A stretch of 59,842 nucleotides of DNA from Lentisphaerota bacterium (GTDB lineage: Bacteria; Verrucomicrobiota; Kiritimatiellia; CAIQIC01; Lenti-01), in NCBI GenBank assembly GCA_012514035.1, contig JAAZBB010000075.1, positions 64,876 through 124,717 on the forward strand, written 5' to 3'. Positions 59,781-59,842 of the stretch are shown here, in pieces (the first letter of the stretch is position 1; each line of letters begins with the position of its first letter). Under the pieces are notes generated by a model. The model was not told the origin of the DNA. It made no database searches and saw nothing but the letters and a program-made list of their open reading frames with translations. Position numbers and translations under genes: made by a program.

Positions 59781-59842
59781 CGCGCGCGCCCCCACCCGAA
59801 GCCCGCAGGGCGGAAGAGCGCGGCAGAACGCCGCGAAGAACC
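59781..59842 (-). repeat. Right arm of the inverted repeat, reaching the window end
   Basis: Exact reverse complement of 51086-51147. Whether the repeat continues past the window is unknown. Together the arms bracket 8.6 kb with three genes. Confidence 0.95.

Noticed and set aside
59131-59795. Open frames near the window end
   Set aside because: Same composition bias and overlapping on both strands; no support for a protein.

Overview
The window looks like one chromosomal stretch of a G+C-rich, Gram-negative bacterium. It has a large YidC with a periplasmic domain, an outer-membrane beta-barrel protein, a CsgG-type protein and a NdvB-type glucan synthase. A secreted subtilase with thrombospondin type 3 repeats and the overall gene style suggest the PVC group (Verrucomicrobiota/Kiritimatiellota); that placement is an inference, and no rRNA is present to test it.

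Region 1 (1-21191) is a surface-polysaccharide locus. It holds an O-antigen polymerase/ligase-like protein, five GT4 glycosyltransferases plus a GT4 fragment, GNAT and FemAB-like acyltransferases, a deacetylase-like protein and a CapK/PaaK-type adenylate-forming ligase. WecB, a PglC-type initiating sugar transferase, a hexapeptide acetyltransferase, a DegT aminotransferase, a VanZ-like protein and a PglF/WbpM-type 4,6-dehydratase follow, then an outer-membrane barrel, a small secreted Pro-rich protein and, on the opposite strand, GDP-L-fucose synthase. Most genes overlap by 4 nt (ATGA/GTGA), so they form tightly coupled operons. The dehydratase, aminotransferase, acetyltransferase and PGT together could make and load an N-acetylated 4-amino-sugar of the bacillosamine type.

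Region 2 (21244-31557) is housekeeping: tRNA-Pro(TGG) and tRNA-Asp(GTC), two SpoU/TrmH-family RNA methyltransferases around a GT2 gene, a secreted subtilase, a DUF2780 protein, the rpmH-rnpA-yidD-yidC operon and a CsgG-family protein.

Region 3 (about 31690-38200) is a remnant of a Mu-like phage: a D12-class adenine methylase, a frameshifted DUF935 portal and the C-terminal end of a terminase on the minus strand. These abut a run of plus-strand phage genes, the first of which has lost its 5' end. The divergent junction of the two broken genes lies in an imperfect palindrome, which suggests an inversion or an assembly chimera.

Region 4 (38310-50428, minus strand) holds a giant cyclic beta-1,2-glucan synthase-like protein (2936 aa), an FmdB zinc-ribbon protein, and an MBOAT acyltransferase paired with an SGNH-like protein.

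Region 5 (51086-59842) is the most unusual part. A perfect inverted repeat of at least 62 bp brackets 8.6 kb containing only three minus-strand genes: a 1613-residue protein with a nucleoside-phosphorylase-like N-terminus, a TPR middle and a PIN-like C-terminus; a 682-residue all-helical protein of unknown family; and a small protein with a weak nuclease-like motif. Palindromic repeats lie upstream of the first gene. I read this as a candidate mobile anti-phage defence or toxin module not matching any system I can name.
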